64,000 nt of DNA from Telmatactis stephensoni (Eukaryota > Cnidaria > Anthozoa > Actiniaria > Isophelliidae). Below the pieces are notes generated by a model. That model saw only the letters and a program-made list of their open reading frames with translations. It did no database searches and was not told where the DNA came from. Shown here one piece after another: positions 11,727 through 24,910 of the stretch (the stretch's first letter is position 1; the number at the start of each line of letters is the position of its first letter). A program made the position numbers and the translations under genes. The DNA is taken from contig JALIZF010001414.1 in the NCBI GenBank assembly GCA_029948255.1, positions 1 to 64,000 on the forward strand, in the 5' to 3' direction.

Positions 11727-12748
11727 CACGATGGTCGGTTGCTAGGGCTTTTCCTCCCGGAAGCCTCGAAACTGAGAGTTTTAGGCCTTAGACAAAAGTA
11801 GAATGCATCAAATTTGACAAAACGTGGCTGGGAAGTAGGTTGATAAATTACCTGTTAATTGATGGCAATTACTTAATCTCATTAGACCGCTATTGTGACG
11901 TCATTAATGATGTCCAAATTTGGCATCAGAAAAAAAATTTAGGAAAGAAATAGTAAAATGACCAGATTAGTTTTTTCTATAGAATTCTATGATTTCTGGT
12001 GAAAACCCCATCTCAATCAGATTGAAGGGTGCGAAGTTACAGCTAATGAAAGAAATTCAAATTTCCCGCCAAATGACCATATATGGTCAAAATTAAGGCT
12101 ATTTAAACGCCAATACAATGAATGTATTGGCACAGCGGCAAACACAAAGTTGCATAAAATCAAAATTGTAGTTTTTTCAATTTGGGATGTGTGGTGTTAT
12201 GACGCGTTTTCGTCATAAGATACGTCATAAGCACGTCATAATGACGTTTTTTGTGACGAAAACGCGCCATAACACCACACATCCCAAATTGAAAAAACTA
12301 CAATTTTGATTTTATGCAACTTTGTGTTTGCCGCTGTGCCAATACATTCATTGTATTGACGTTTAAATAGCCTTAATTTTGACCATATATGGTCATTTGG
12401 CGGGAAATTTGAATTTCTTTCATTAGCTGTAACTTCGTACCCTTTAATCTGATTGAGATGGGGTTTTCACTATAGACGTTCTTTTTGAGTAGCAAAAATG
12501 TCTGTAAAGTTTTGAACATTGCTTAACAAGTTTTTGATGTTGTTACTAAAAATAGGTATCATTTTTGACGTCATAATTTAAAAAACTTCCAAAATACCTT
12601 TACAATTGTAGACAAATTAAGGATTTTCTTTCTAATGAACATGTTCTAATATTTTGCTTCATTTGGAAAATAAATTACTCCTCTGTGAGCCAAAAATCAG
12701 AATTTAAGAACCTTGCGGGAGGAAAAGCCCTAGCAACCGACCATCGTG
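11727..12748. mobile_element. large foldback transposon, 1022 bp, CCA target duplication
   Basis: The ends are CACGATGGTCGGTTGC and its exact reverse complement, flanked by CCA at 11724-11726 and again at 12749-12751. The inner half, about 12000-12475, is almost perfectly palindromic around a centre near 12238. That centre carries GACG/CGTC words and a GTGTGGTGTTATGACGCGTT arm. The single-stranded form would make a stem of more than 200 bp. No transposase open frame is present, so it is non-autonomous. The 3-bp target duplication would suit a PIF/Harbinger-type mover, but it is not the usual TTA/TAA. Confidence 0.9.
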
Positions 12749-13208
12749 CCAGGTGGGGTTTTGAACATTTCAGTTGGAAAAATACAGTGTGGTTTTTCTT
12801 TTCACTCTGACTGATAAGATATATTCCAAACTAAAGCTTTAACATTAAAGATACAGAATCCAAGTGGGGTTTCGAATATTCTAATTTTTTTATATAAGAT
12901 ATCGACGATTATAAATAGCTTCTCGGTCATTTCTATATAACTGGACTGATACCGGAAGTGCATCCGGGCGTTGTCAGACAAACGATTCGAGTATTTCTTA
13001 AATATTTTGCCATGTTTAAAGCGGCCATGGATGCACTGCGATATCTAGGGATGAATTAGGATGACTAGAGATACAGTAGTGTAACTAGTGGTGTATAGTT
13101 AGATATAAGGTTACATTGATACTCTTAGTGGTGCATACATGAAGTAGTTACCCTTAGTTTGATGCACATTAAGTTCGGAACGCGTGAAATGCACGGTCTT
13201 GATTTTAT

Positions 13209-13506
13209 TATATAGCTATTTCAAAAACGGTAGACGGGGCGAACGACGAATGGCAATCGGCGATTGGTGATTGCACGACCGAAAGGAACTGTGGTCACGC
13301 TATTATCTGGCGCGGAAATATGAATCGCCTATCGACCACTTTGTCCAATAAGGTCTTTACTGCATGGCACCGGCATTGCTTGGGTATTTAGTTAATGAAA
13401 ACGAAGCAATTCTTGTTACCCCAAAATTCCTTTCGGTCGTGCAATCACCAATCGCCGCTTCCCATCGGCCATTCGTCCCGTCAACCTTTTTGAAATAGCT
13501 ATATAT
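13209..13506. mobile_element. foldback element, about 300 bp
   Basis: The left arm runs from TATATAGCTATTTCAAAAA through CGATTGGTGATTGCACGACC. The right arm is its reverse complement, GGTCGTGCAATCACCAATCG ... TTTTTGAAATAGCTATATA. The arms are about 100 bp each. Confidence 0.88.
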
Positions 13507-13807
13507 AGTCAATTAAAGAAACGTTGTCGGGTCTAAAAACATAGAACATAGAAGCTGGGTCCGAAATGGTGCATGGGATGTCAATAATTATATTCCGATT
13601 TATTCATTTAAGCTGCAACCGATAAAAATTCGAAGCCAAACGGCCCGGCAACCCAGGTCCTGAACATGCTTTTGGCATTTTGCATCGAAGGCAAAGCATA
13701 AATGAATAAATCAGAATATTATTATTAACATCCCAAGCACCATTTCGGTCTCAGCTTCTATGTTCTATGTTTTTAGACCCGATAACGTTTCTTCATTTGA
13801 CTATATA
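13504..13807. mobile_element. second foldback element abutting the first
   Basis: ATATAGTCAATTAAAGAAACG at the left is mirrored by CGTTTCTTCATTTGACTATAT at the right. The inner arms include AACATAGAACATAGAAGCTG and its near complement. Its left end shares the TATATA border with the previous element, so the two may have targeted the same TA-rich site. Confidence 0.87.
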
Positions 13808-14185
13808 TTCAAATTAGTGCATGCAAATTAGCAACATCCACCGTTTCGCCGACAATCTTAGAAAATCTTTACAATTGCTAATAATATCCGTTCAGGAGGA
13901 CAGAAATACGACGAATGTGACTTGGAATACAAAAATTATTGGTCAATATACATCGCTATTTATAAGATATTTGACTTTGCATAAGACAATTTTTTTGCTA
14001 TCACGTAATTGTCTACGTAGTTACGGTCTAGCGGTACACGCGCATGCTCATGCAAAATTCTATCCTGTTATTAATAATATCAAGTAAGTCAGATTAAAGA
14101 AGTAAATTTTCAAAAATATGAAAAAATACTGAGATTATATTGTCACTTCTGACACCGAAAAGCTAGTCGGTTATTCATACATTTT

Positions 14186-17100
14186 TTAGATGATTTCGTA
14201 AAATACTTCAATATCATCAACAAGGAATTTATGCTCACTACCCTTACCAGCAAAGAAATTACAAAGTATGCGGGCGGTACACCCAGGTGGAACCTGGAAT
14301 GTATCTGGGATTGTGTGTGAGTGTTTGACAGTTGATGCATGGTTAGAGATGTGTATATCTCCTGTTTCACCAAATGTTGGTCCATATACAGGTTGCATAT
14401 ATATAACATTGTTGGTTTTCGTCAAAGTGAATTTCATAGGATCATACCCGCGAATGTTGTACAATGAGTAGATAAATGCTGTATTTGAAGAGTAAAGTTT
14501 GTCTTTGGCTATTAAAAAACAAACAAACAGATTACTTACTACTATTACTAGTTGATAAGAAAAATTTTGGGCTGAGTGGGTTTAAATCAACTAGTAAGTA
14601 AAAATTCTTGGTTCGAGTGAATCTGGTAGGCATTACTTGTGTCTGTGAACTTCTAGTATAATAAATAAACAAACAAACAAATAAATAAATAAATACACGC
14701 ATACATACCTACATAAATAAATAAATAATTAATTAATTAATTAGATAAATAAATAAATAAACAAACAAATAAATAAATAAATGAATAAATAATTAGATGA
14801 ATAAATAAATAGATAAATAAATAAATAGATATATAAATAAATAAACAAATAAATAAATAAATAGATAAACAAATAAATAAATAAACAAACAAACAAATAA
14901 ATAAATAAATAAACAAACAAATATAGATGACTGATAAACAAAATAAACAAACAAATAAAAATAAATAAATAAATAAATATCAATATCAATAAATAAATAA
15001 ATAAACAAACAAATAGATAAGTAAACAAACACACAAATAGATAAATAAATAAACAAACAAATAAATAAATAATCAAGTAAATAAATAAATAAATATTTAT
15101 ATAGCGCATTTCACAGCGTCTCAATGCGCGGTTTACAATATAGAAATCCTAATACTCTCACACACACTTCTTACTACATTAAATATTAATTCCAAAAACC
15201 CAAATCTCAACTCACAATGCCAAGCGGAAAATCGGTTTAAAGTGATGTTTTAACCAAGGGAAGTGAAATCTAATAGACAGTATTCGAAAACACCACGTAC
15301 CCAAATCTAGGATACCTGAATAAGTGTTGGTGTTAAGGTGACTCAATAGAAATTCAGGAGGCATTCGGCCTTGACAAACTTTTGGTCACAATTTTAATTT
15401 TTTTAGAATCGCTTTCAATTTCAAAAGTCTTTATAAAACTTTTACTCCAATTATCGAGCTATACATTGGCCTTAAGCGATGTAAATGTACTTCTTACCAT
15501 CAAATACTTTCATTTCAAACTTTGTTGCTTTTTTTGGAGTTTTGTTTTCTAGTAAAGATTTTATTTCGTCCTCAGTTAGTTCGGCAAAACGCTCCGCCAC
15601 CATTTTGATTTTCTCTACTCACGGGATATTTAGTAAATAAACCCCTTCTGGCGGCTGGTATATCGAAGGATAATGTCCGAGGATTAGAGATGGTCCGATA
15701 AATGAACATTTGGCCGAGAAGCGAAGCTTTGAGGGCAAATGAGATATTTTGAGGAAAATCTCTAATCCGAGGACGTTCTCCTTCGATATGCCAGTGAGCC
15801 AGAAGGGGTTTATTTATTTTGTATCCCTCCGATAAATTTTCTTGCTTCATCTTTGAAAGAAAAACAACCTTTGGGCAAAACCCATCAAGTGCTTTTTAAA
15901 CGATTGTGATTGGCTCTTACACATTTTATCTGTCTCTGATTGGTTGTTTGGCTGGTAAGCTCTGCTGTTGTCATGACTACCGTGAAGCTACTCACTGCAT
16001 GCAGAAAGTAGAGGCGACCACAACATTTTTGGGGAGCAAAATGCATCAAAAATTCATCAAAATGCCCTCTAATAAGCTGGAAAATCATATGATTATACTA
16101 AGAGAGCTTTAGACGCAATTCGATAGACATTGAAAGTACAAATTGTAGTTTTTAAAAGCCGAAAAAGGCGTATTTCAAGGTGGAGGATGACTTGCAAACT
16201 GATGGCTGACTTCAAAGACCACGCGTACGAGGAGTTTTCACAGTTTTGTTGGCGAGGTTATCTACCGTAAAGGATAACCAACTTGGGTGATTTCTGAATT
16301 CTGTCCCTATATCGAATGCTGAAGTTTGCCGCTTTGGCGGAAACCATCGCTGTTGAAGCATTTGAAGCTAAAGTTTACAAGTCGTTTTTCAGTGCCGTTT
16401 AATTTCATTCGCCGATAAATTAATGCTCGTGTTCTATATGTTGACTGCAAGCTGGCTAGGTGAGAATTTTGAGTGAGAAATGTAGGTACAATCTTTTGTT
16501 TTGCATAAATTGCTAAACTTATATTTAACTTAACCCAAAAAATCTTTGGCGACATGTACACGTCCGGAAAACATATCTGTCTGCATGTTAACGGGAGAAA
16601 AGTATTGTTTTGCCATTAAAATTTTTCCTCGAATGTCTTTTGGATTTGTTAATTTATGTTAATTTCGGGGCAATTTTTCTTTAAAATGTTATTCCTCCGG
16701 CCTTAATTTAAAGGAAAAATCCCTATATTTTTGTCCTCTCATTTCTATTTTTCGCTGAGCGGACTGATATCACCTCGGACGGGGAATATCGCAGGATAAC
16801 TGTCCACTGAAAATGTACCACGTGACCTGTTTTAACCAATAGGTGCACGTAAAATTTTATCGGTGGGATATAAGAGCTGATAGCCTAGTAGTAGAGGAAC
16901 CAATCAGAGCGCTGCGATTGCTCATATCCAGTGGATGTGGATATAATAAAAAGAAATGTATGGGCTTCGATGAAATTGTATGTTTGATTTAGGGATATAG
17001 TGCTAATAAAGTGTTCAATTAACCTTTTAAGTTGTCCATGTTCATGCTTAAAGCATTAAATAACGCTAAAACTAGAACCAAATCAACACTTAAGGTTAAT

Positions 17101-20100
17101 TGAACACTTTATTAGAACTATTCGAGCCCTAAATCAAACATCCAAGTCATAAGGAACAATTTCATCGAAGCCCATACATTTCTTTATATTTGGCCATGAC
17201 CACAGGTAACCCAAACACTTGTTCAGCCGTTGGCGCCTGTGGTTTCAAGAGTTTGTGCAGCATATCGTACTTTGTAAAATTTATTTCTCCAGATCTATGT
17301 TGTGTACAAAAACAACTCAGTACCGTCGTTTAATGGAACCTTGAATTTATTGTTTCTAGCTTTAAAACAGCAGCTTCGCTACAGAATTTTTTCCAATTCT
17401 AGCATTAAAGTGCGTCCAAACTTTTTGACCATTTTCAGTGTTTTATAAACATTATAAACATTGCTTGTATTTTTGAACGGCTTGTCCTGTGGGCGATCAG
17501 TTTTACACTTTTATTAGGAGGACATTAAGTCAAGTGGCCATGCAATCGTCCTCGCATTTCTATTCCGACGATTTTTGTGAAACTCACTCAGCTTGAAGTT
17601 TGATTCATTGTAGTTTGATTCCCTGTGTTTCATCCATTTATACCAACAAAATTTTGATTTAGAGTGGGTCATTGCTAAACAGTTAGGGTCAGGTTTTGTT
17701 GAAATTACTCTTGGTAATTGATAATTGGAGTAAAAGTTCCTAAAAAGCTATTGAAATTGAAACTCGCTTGAATTATGCCGGAGCCACCTTTAATTTTAAG
17801 TACTCTCTTGGTTTCTCTTATACACATAAGGGCGCATCATAAGTGTTAATACTGAGATCGCGTAAGGTTAAAATATTCAGTTGTTGGGGCATGAAAGCGA
17901 GTGAAAGTTTATGTTTGGGAAATAACATATTACCCTTAACTTTTTTCTCTGGAAATCTAACATAGATCCCAAAAATGATCTTAGTGTAAATACATGTTTA
18001 AGGTGTTTGGCTACAGTTTTTGACTGCCACACCAAGATTTTTGAACCGTCGTTTACGCGTTGCCATAGCAATGATAAACAAAAAGATTGGTGAATCACTT
18101 AAACTTAAATACCGAACGCTTTTGATGAGATTCAGAAATATCGAATAGCATTTCGTACTTATACCTATTTCAAAAAAGGTTGTCCTCAGTTTTAATGCAT
18201 ACTGCATAGTGAATACTGCATACCAAGACCGAAATGCGTTGTGGATATCAAATTTCAAGTATTTTTCACAATTTTTATAAGTAGAAAAGTTGCGGAAAAA
18301 GTCTACTCAGATTCAACCTGAGAGGAAACAGAGAATCAACATTAGTAAATCCTCTTGTTACCCAATTACAAATTGTCCATGCTGCATTTCAGTCTTGGTA
18401 TGCAGTATTCATTATGCAGTATGCACCAAAACCAAGGGCAAGCTTTTTTGAACTAAGTATATATGATATCAGGCAAATCACATATCTTCGAATCAAGAAA
18501 TTCTGATTTTGAAAAAAAAACTGTTTTTCATCATCAAATTTGCATGTCACAAGGTGACGCTCAGTATTGTTTAGAAAGACTAAATGAAATTACTTTTAAA
18601 GCTCATCAAAATCTTCCTTCATCATATATTTTGATAACTTGAATGTTTTGAGGATTATGTCATTCATAACATTGAGAATAACGAATTTATCTTGTCCAGG
18701 GCGCTTGTCAGACTGTCCATTTTAGATTTAGCGCCAAATTATTCACACTCGGGTGCTTCTTCAAATGTCTCGGCTAAAACCGCTCGAACGAGTTTTTTCA
18801 AAATCTTAGTATTATCTTATGAATTTCTAAGAAATTATATATCTCAAAGCGTCATTTCCATTGATTTAATGTGACATACATAGCTAAATTATATAAATAA
18901 CAAAGTTGGCTAATGAACGACGAAACGCTTTGCAAAAACAACAAAAAAAGTTTTTAATGGTGTTACTTCACGTACTGACAAAGTTTGATCAAAATATTAG
19001 ATAGAACGTTATTTAATATTGAATCTTTAATGATGGATTTAGGGAGTGGTTTAGCGCAGCCGCATCTCCATTAGTTTTTAAATTGTATTGTAAAATGCAC
19101 TGCTGTACTTACAAATCCACGATATATCGGAATAGCCACCAAAAACATTCATTCCTACTCGAACTATGGTAACAGTTGGACCCTTGTAATCGCACTGAGG
19201 GTGGAAGGTCTTCCTGACATCCCACCCATCCACTGCAGCGTGCCAGCATTTGATCCAGTAGCTCGTGCTGGCATTCAGAACAGGAGCCAAGAAACCACTG
19301 AGGGCCTGGAAATAGCTGCTGTTGCCGTAATCAACAAGGATGGAAGAATTCCCAAGTCCTCCTGAAAAACGAAGTGTAGAAATTAATTTGGGCTAATTTT
19401 AGCAATTATAAAATGTTCCACATGAAACGCTCCGTCTGGCAGATATTGGCTTGCTAGATTTGATGAAGAAAGGAGACATTGTAACTATGGCAACATGTCC
19501 CAGCATGCCCTATGAAGCCAATATGTTTAAAAATGCGGTATAAAAGGTCCGGTTATTATATGTATTTGAGAATGGTATTTCTATCGCGTTCTCTTGTCGC
19601 ACATGCATCACGTTCATCATACACACAGCAAAAACTGCTGTACTCAAATATGTAGCAGACGTGTGCAAATACCGAAATAACTACTGACTTTGAAATCTCG
19701 TCCGCGAGATGATCTCCAAAATGGATAAACTGGTTGTATGCGCTCTTATGATTATGGGTTGCTGTTATCCTACTAGCCTTTTTTTTTCACTGGCTTAGAA
19801 CACGTTTGAGGAAGAGATCAACGGCGCTGTTGCACGCGTCATCATTTCGGAGCAACTTAATTTGGGGATTCACTTTCAGGGTCTGTACAGACAACATAAA
19901 ATCGAGCGATACCTACTTCAGAAAAATGGCGGCCAACAGAGCTTTGCGACAAGAGAAACAACACTATTGAAATTTAGGTGTTGAGTATTTACAAAACTAA
20001 AGCGAGCCTGCGCAAAACTCAAATTTCGCGTTTTGGTGCACACACAGAATAACAGAAAATCAGACCAGCAAAACCCATGTACATGTTGATGCGTTGCTCC

Positions 20101-21083
20101 ATCCCACTTTGTAATAATTAACGCACTTTGAAACAGCTGACTCACTTTGTAATAAAACTGGACGCACTTTGAAATATCAAAAGCAAACGCACTTTGTGAT
20201 AACCAGTGCGTCAAATTTATTACAAAATGCGCTAGCTATTTCAAAGTGCGTCAATTATTACGAAGTGGGTTGGAATATGCATGTTAGAAATGAAGTGAAA
20301 ATGAAAAGAAAATATGTCATTCTTACCACTTTGGCATCTGTCGCCTTGAAATCCCGGCAAACACTTGCAAACGAAGCCGTCGTTGTTGGAGATACAACTT
20401 CCTCCGTTTTCACAAGGGTGATCTTCACAGGGGTCCTGTGACACGATAATCATAGTTAAAAAAAGGTAATGGTTGATTTATTTTACTTCGAAGAGCGGAG
20501 AGTGGTTTCCCAATTCGTGTTTAAGCGCTTTCGAGGGTGCGCCCTCTACCCCCTCTATCCATCAGTGCTCCTTTTTACGGGTATTTAAAGCTAATTAAAG
20601 CTACACGTAATAAAGGAAAGAAGTTGAAACAAACAAACAAACAAACAAAAACAAAAATCGAATGAACGCCGAGCGAACGAAACGAACAAACGAACGAACG
20701 AACGAACGAACGAACGAGCAAAAACTTCACCTAATGAATTCAGTGAAAATATGAACAAGACTTACCGTAAACATTCTTGTGAGATGGTGGTAGTCTTGCG
20801 ACGGCTTTAGTGGTCCGTACATACCATGAGCTGCTTTCTGGCTCAACAAAATACACTCATGTGCACCATTGTACTTCGGTTTCACGCCGAAATTCACCGA
20901 CTTACACTCATCCAGTTGACTACACTTCATGCTACAAGACATTTCACTGGGTGCGGTTGTAGATTTGATGATCTTCCCCTCGAGAACATGGAACTCGAGT
21001 TTTGTGAAATAAGATGAGCCACTTTCAGAGGAACAAAATGGCAAAAGAATCAGAGACAAAATAACTGACAGAGGAATATCCAT
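14186..21083 (-). CDS. secreted PAN/apple - EGF - TLDc-like protein, 332 aa, four exons
   Basis: Coding exons in transcript order are 21083-20766, 20435-20327, 19361-19113 and 14508-14186. All junctions are GT-AG with matching phases (0, 1, 1), and the total of 999 nt gives 332 codons plus a stop. Exon 1 opens MDIPLSVILSLILLPFCSS, a clear signal peptide, then a PAN/apple-type module (residues about 25-106) with CSMKCSQLDECKSVNF-like cysteines. Exon 2 is one EGF-like domain with six Cys (DPCEDHPCENGG...CKCLPGF...C). Exons 3-4 (about 143-332) form a TLDc-like domain marked by WIKCWHAAVDGW, GPTVTIVRVG, FGGYSDISW and a late DIHISN...FYEII end. I know related secreted or surface modules from anthozoan gene models. 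The protein is predicted to be extracellular; its ligand is unknown. The last intron (4.6 kb) is full of foldback elements and an AAAT microsatellite. A dead copy of exon 1 lies at 6958-7245. Confidence 0.9.
14655..15105. repeat. (AAAT)n/(AAAC)n microsatellite
   Basis: About 450 bp of AAAT and CAAA tetranucleotides with scattered interruptions. It lies in the last intron of the PAN/EGF gene. The long Tyr/Leu/Ile/Phe frames on the minus strand are translations of this repeat. Confidence 0.95.
15623..15827. mobile_element. foldback element, about 205 bp
   Basis: GGGATATTTAGTAAATAAAC at the left pairs with GTTTATTTATTTTGTATCCC at the right. The inner arms share AACCCCTTCTGGC, ATATCGAAGGA and CCGAGGATTAGAGAT. 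Confidence 0.87.
16950..17185. mobile_element. foldback element, about 236 bp
   Basis: AAAGAAATGTATGGGCTTCG and its reverse complement bound the element. The arms share GATGAAATTG, TTTGATTTAGGG and AATAAAGTGTTCAATTAACC. It is intronic in the PAN/EGF gene. Confidence 0.87.
18169..18455. mobile_element. foldback element, about 287 bp
   Basis: The left arm has TTCAAAAAAGGTTGTCCT and ACTGCATACCAAGACCGAAA. The right arm has the reverse complements (TTTCAGTCTTGGTATGCAGT ... GCAAGCTTTTTTGAA). Mismatches show it is old. It is intronic. Confidence 0.82.
20098..20275. mobile_element. foldback element built from CGCACTTTGAAA words
   Basis: TCCATCCCACTTTGTAATAA at the left is matched by TTATTACGAAGTGGGTTGGA at the right. 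Inside, the word CGCACTTTG(A/T) is repeated on both strands. The element stops about 50 bp from the EGF exon. Confidence 0.85.
20625..20720. repeat. (CAAA)n/(CGAA)n simple repeat
   Basis: Tetranucleotide runs of CAAA followed by CGAA, in the first intron of the PAN/EGF gene. Confidence 0.9.
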
Positions 21084-21479
21084 GTTGAGGACAAGATAGT
21101 TAAAGAGCAAATGACACAAGAGATATGAGTTTGCTATTAATAACAGCTGATACAACCTGCATGATATTCATTAAATAACCAATTATGCCTAATTATGATA
21201 AGTTGACCTTATATCGTAGACCAGCTGCACATGCTGTCAATCAGTGCAATCATCAACAACAACATCAACAACATCCTTATTTGTGCTCATTAAGTTTAAA
21301 ATAAGATTATAACAAAAAAAAGAAAATATAATGAATAGTTAAAGGCACTGGCCCTAACAAATATCTAAAAAGCTAAAAATCAGTTAGGACCAGAGGACAG
21401 GTATTGATTTACATAAAACAGATGGGGGCTTTTACAATTTTCAAAGGTATTTAAATTACATATAACTAAGCTAGAATAC

Positions 21480-23110
21480 ACACAACATATCTATAAAGAA
21501 AAAAAACACATATACACACACATACACACACACCACAGCATTATTTAGTAACTATGGCAAAAAGTAAAAACAGCGAAGTAAAAAGCTAACTTAACATGAT
21601 GAAATGAAATTCAATAGAACTCAAGAAGTTTACTTTTGATGTTGAATTTAAACCTCTTCATGCTCATCATTTTTACGGAGTCATCAATAGAATTCCAAAT
21701 TGATGATGACCCTGTAAATCTGATATCAAATTTACCATAATTTGTGCGTATTTTGGGCAAATAAAAGTGATCTCTAGTTGCTGACCTTGTATTGTATTTA
21801 TGAATTTGTTTAACTGAAGTGAAAAAAAAAACCGATCAAAAATTGTAGGCAGAATATTATTTTTAAATTTATACATAAAGACTGCAGTGCAGTATTCTAC
21901 AAGATCATGCAATGTCATTATGTTAAGGCTTTTAAATAAGGGACTAGAATGAGCAACAAATGCCGAAAAGGTAACTAATCGCACAACCTTTTTTTGCAGA
22001 ATAAAGATCGGCTGTAAAGTAGTTGGATAAGTATTGCCCCAAGTAAGAATCCCATAGATTAAATATGGGTAAATTAACGCATAATATAGATTTACAAGGA
22101 TATCAGTGTCAACATAATAGCGTAATTTCTAAAAAATTCCAACATTTCTTTTGATTTTTTTTTTTTAGATATATTTGATATGCAATTTCCAAGACAGATT
22201 AGAATCAATGAATATTCCAATATATTTCAATGATTCTTCTTGCTTTAATTTTGTATTGTTTAGTTTTAATTCAAAATTAATCGTAATTTTCTTTTGCCTT
22301 GCGTGAAAGATCAGAGAACAAAGTTAGACTTGACAATTTATTTGCACATAACCAAACATGAATATTAATCAATTCAGAGTTAATATTCTGTTGTAAGACA
22401 TGGAGGTTTTTGTGCCTATAAAATAAGTTTGCATCATCTGCAAATAGGTTAAAGTCAAAGAGAGTAGAGCATAGATGAAAATCATTTATATAGATCAAAA
22501 ATAAGATTGGTCCAAGAACAGACCCTTGCGGAATTCCACAAGATATTATAACCAGGTCAGATTTAGAATTATTCATAGTGACTGATTGTTGGCGATTACT
22601 GAGATATGATATAAACCAGTTTTTAATTGTGCCTCTAATCCCATAATAGTGTAGCTTATTTATCAGAATATTGTGGTCTACTGTATCAAGCGCTTTACTA
22701 AAATCCAAAAATATACCACAAGAATAATCAGAATCATCAATGGCCGTTTGAATTTTATCTATAATACTAAGTAAAGCATAACCCGTTGAATGATTGCTAC
22801 GAAAGCCAAATTGATTACCAAATAAAAGGTTATTTTTCTCAAGAAATGTTACTAAACGATTTGCCATCAGTTTTAATTTTCAAGTAGTTTATCAAATACA
22901 GATAGTAAGGAAATAGGTCGGTAATTGGAAAGAAAATATTGAGAATCTTTTTTATAAATTGGAATTGCATTAGATGTTTTTTAACTGGAGGGAACTATAC
23001 CAAGAGAGAAAGAGATATTAAACAGCATTTCAAGCGGATGAGATATAATGTTTTTAATTAATTTAAGGACCTTGATAGGGGCCCTAAATGGTCCAGTAGA
23101 TTTATTATCC
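21480..23110 (-). mobile_element. 5'-truncated non-LTR retrotransposon (LINE)
   Basis: Conceptual translation on the minus strand shows a reverse-transcriptase domain running from about 23100 (a segment with NYRPISLLSVFDKL) to 22277. A C-terminal LINE region follows at 21984-21673, and the 3' side ends in CA/TA simple sequence near 21480-21540. The endonuclease and ORF1 parts are absent. There are frame breaks near 22870, near 22290 and between 22277 and 21984. The RT style is Jockey/CR1/Rex-like, but the clade is not settled. Confidence 0.85.
22277..22867 (-). pseudogene. LINE reverse-transcriptase core fragment
   Basis: The longest open stretch of the LINE is 196 codons. It shows the RT signatures FGFRSNHST, FLDFSKALDTVDH, GIPQGSVLGPILFLIYIND and the catalytic block LFADDAN, where most relatives have FADDT. 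The two catalytic Asp are present. The preceding part of the domain lies in another frame, so the copy cannot make a full RT. It is not a host gene. Confidence 0.88.
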
Positions 23111-24420
23111 TATCTCCCAGCTCCCCTCTCTAACTCAGAGCAAAACTAGTTTTGACCGTTACCAATAAAACATACTAATAAAAAACTGGACGAAAACTAG
23201 AAAATAAAACATACGACATCCAGTCTTTCATTTCAATCGACATTTTCATTTCATTTCATGACATTGCAAAGCAGTCATTGCAAAATGGTCAACAGATTAG
23301 CAGACTCACTAAACGTTTTTTGTCTAAACATGTTTTTAACAAAATTAAAAACAGTAGTGGTTTTCATTAGTTATTTCAGACAAAGGAAACAGCCTTCATT
23401 CAAGCAATTTAGACAACTAGTAGCAGTTATATATTAGTATTATTTGTTCAACGAGTCTTCAAGTGCCGTTATTAGCTAAGTAATTGTAAATAAACAATTA
23501 AGAATAAACAGAATTATTAGAGGGAAATTCCCTCTAATTCTTGGTAACTTCTTGGTAACTTATTTATTTGTCATCTGTAGATATTGCTGTACGTGTATTC
23601 ATAATAATTTGTTTAAAACTTTAATAAAAAATAAATGAACACTGCGAATAAATTTGATGGGAAGTCCAAAGGCCTATCAAACATTATCAAATCACTCTAG
23701 TGACCACTTAAGGCGAATAGTGAGAGATCGTTTTGATTTCCGATAGCTGCTTTAGACCATTTTGATGTGAAGGCCAGCTGAATTCACTCTGGGCAATTAT
23801 TACACAGAGTTACCAACAGCAACCACAGGAACAACAAAAAAGAGTTATAGCAGCCACCAGGGACAACTTGCCTTCATATGAATAGGACCTTAAAGTTATT
23901 AGAAAACGCCACCTGCCAGATTAGCTTTTAGCCAAATGGCGTTACGATGGCAAACTTAGGTAGCTCTATAAAGTTTAGCATATGCGCGCAAGATCATGAG
24001 CATGCGCAGCGTTCAAGGTTGGAACTTAACTGATAATTTTATTTTGGTGACGTCACGCCGCGCGAGCGATCTTCTTTTTGGAAGAAATCCCAAAACTGCA
24101 CGGAAAAGAAGATATACATTCATGAAAATGAGTCTTTAAAAGATTCACCCCTCATTGAAGCTAACGTGGTGTTGCTATGACAACCATTTTCGTCAATTGT
24201 TTTAATACCAAACGGTTCTCTGAGCCATGACGGGTATTGAATTTAAAATCTAGAATCTCAATCTTGTCAATCTTATATGGATATATTTCAAGGTGTTTAG
24301 GAAGAAATTCAAAAACTTCATTGATGAAAAGGTTCCATGAGAAACTGAGTTTAGCTATTAGGAGGAGATTATTATTTTTTTGGCTACAGCCTCGAGAGGC
24401 GAAGCCACGTAGTCATCAGG
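23111..24420. other. intergenic, no gene seen
   Basis: Unremarkable A+T-rich sequence with no exon, tRNA or inverted repeat that I could support. Confidence 0.45.
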
Positions 24421-24560
24421 TTGTAAGTAAGTAAGTAAGTAAGTAAGCGAGCGAGCGAGCGAGTGAGTGAGTGAGTGAGTGAGTTAGTAAGTAAGTGAGT
24501 GAGCGAGTGAGTGAGTGAGTGAGTGAGTGAGTGAGTGAGTTAGTAAGTAAGTAAGTAAGG
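24421..24560. repeat. (GTAA)n/(GAGT)n microsatellite
   Basis: Alternating runs of GTAA, GCGA, GAGT and GTTA tetranucleotides. The minus-strand Leu/Thr/Ser/His frame over it is an artefact. Confidence 0.95.
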
Positions 24561-24571
24561 GTGTGCGTAAC

Positions 24572-24604
24572 ACAGGAAGCCCACAGGAAGCCCACAGGAA
24601 GCCC
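24572..24604. repeat. three tandem copies of ACAGGAAGCCC
   Basis: An exact 11-bp unit repeated three times. The same word, or its reverse complement, occurs singly at several other sites in the window (7829, 24938, 45099, 45651; variants at 43245, 44952, 44975, 45126 and 45749). Confidence 0.9.
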
Positions 24605-24910
24605 AATGAACTTCGGAACCAATCATCGCTCGACTATAAATGGCTTATTTTTTTCTCTTTTTTTTTCAGTGCCGGATTTGAGAACTTTCCTTACTTTGTC
24701 TCACAGCAAGTGTGATTCTAGAGTGATTTTCATCGGACTGTGAAATACTAACTAGCTAGGTGTCGCTTTTTTGTTTTCGCTCCTCTTGGGTCCCGTGTGG
24801 TTGTTTTCGGTGAGCAATTCATGTAACGGTCACGCCAAACGAATCCATGTCTTTTCTTTGAAAGCAACAATGCAGCATATAAGTGTTATTCATTTGGCGT
24901 GATTGTAACG

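Noticed and set aside
14741..15124. 127-codon minus-strand frame rich in Leu, Ile, Tyr and Phe
   Set aside because: It covers an AAAT/AAAC microsatellite and lies within an intron.
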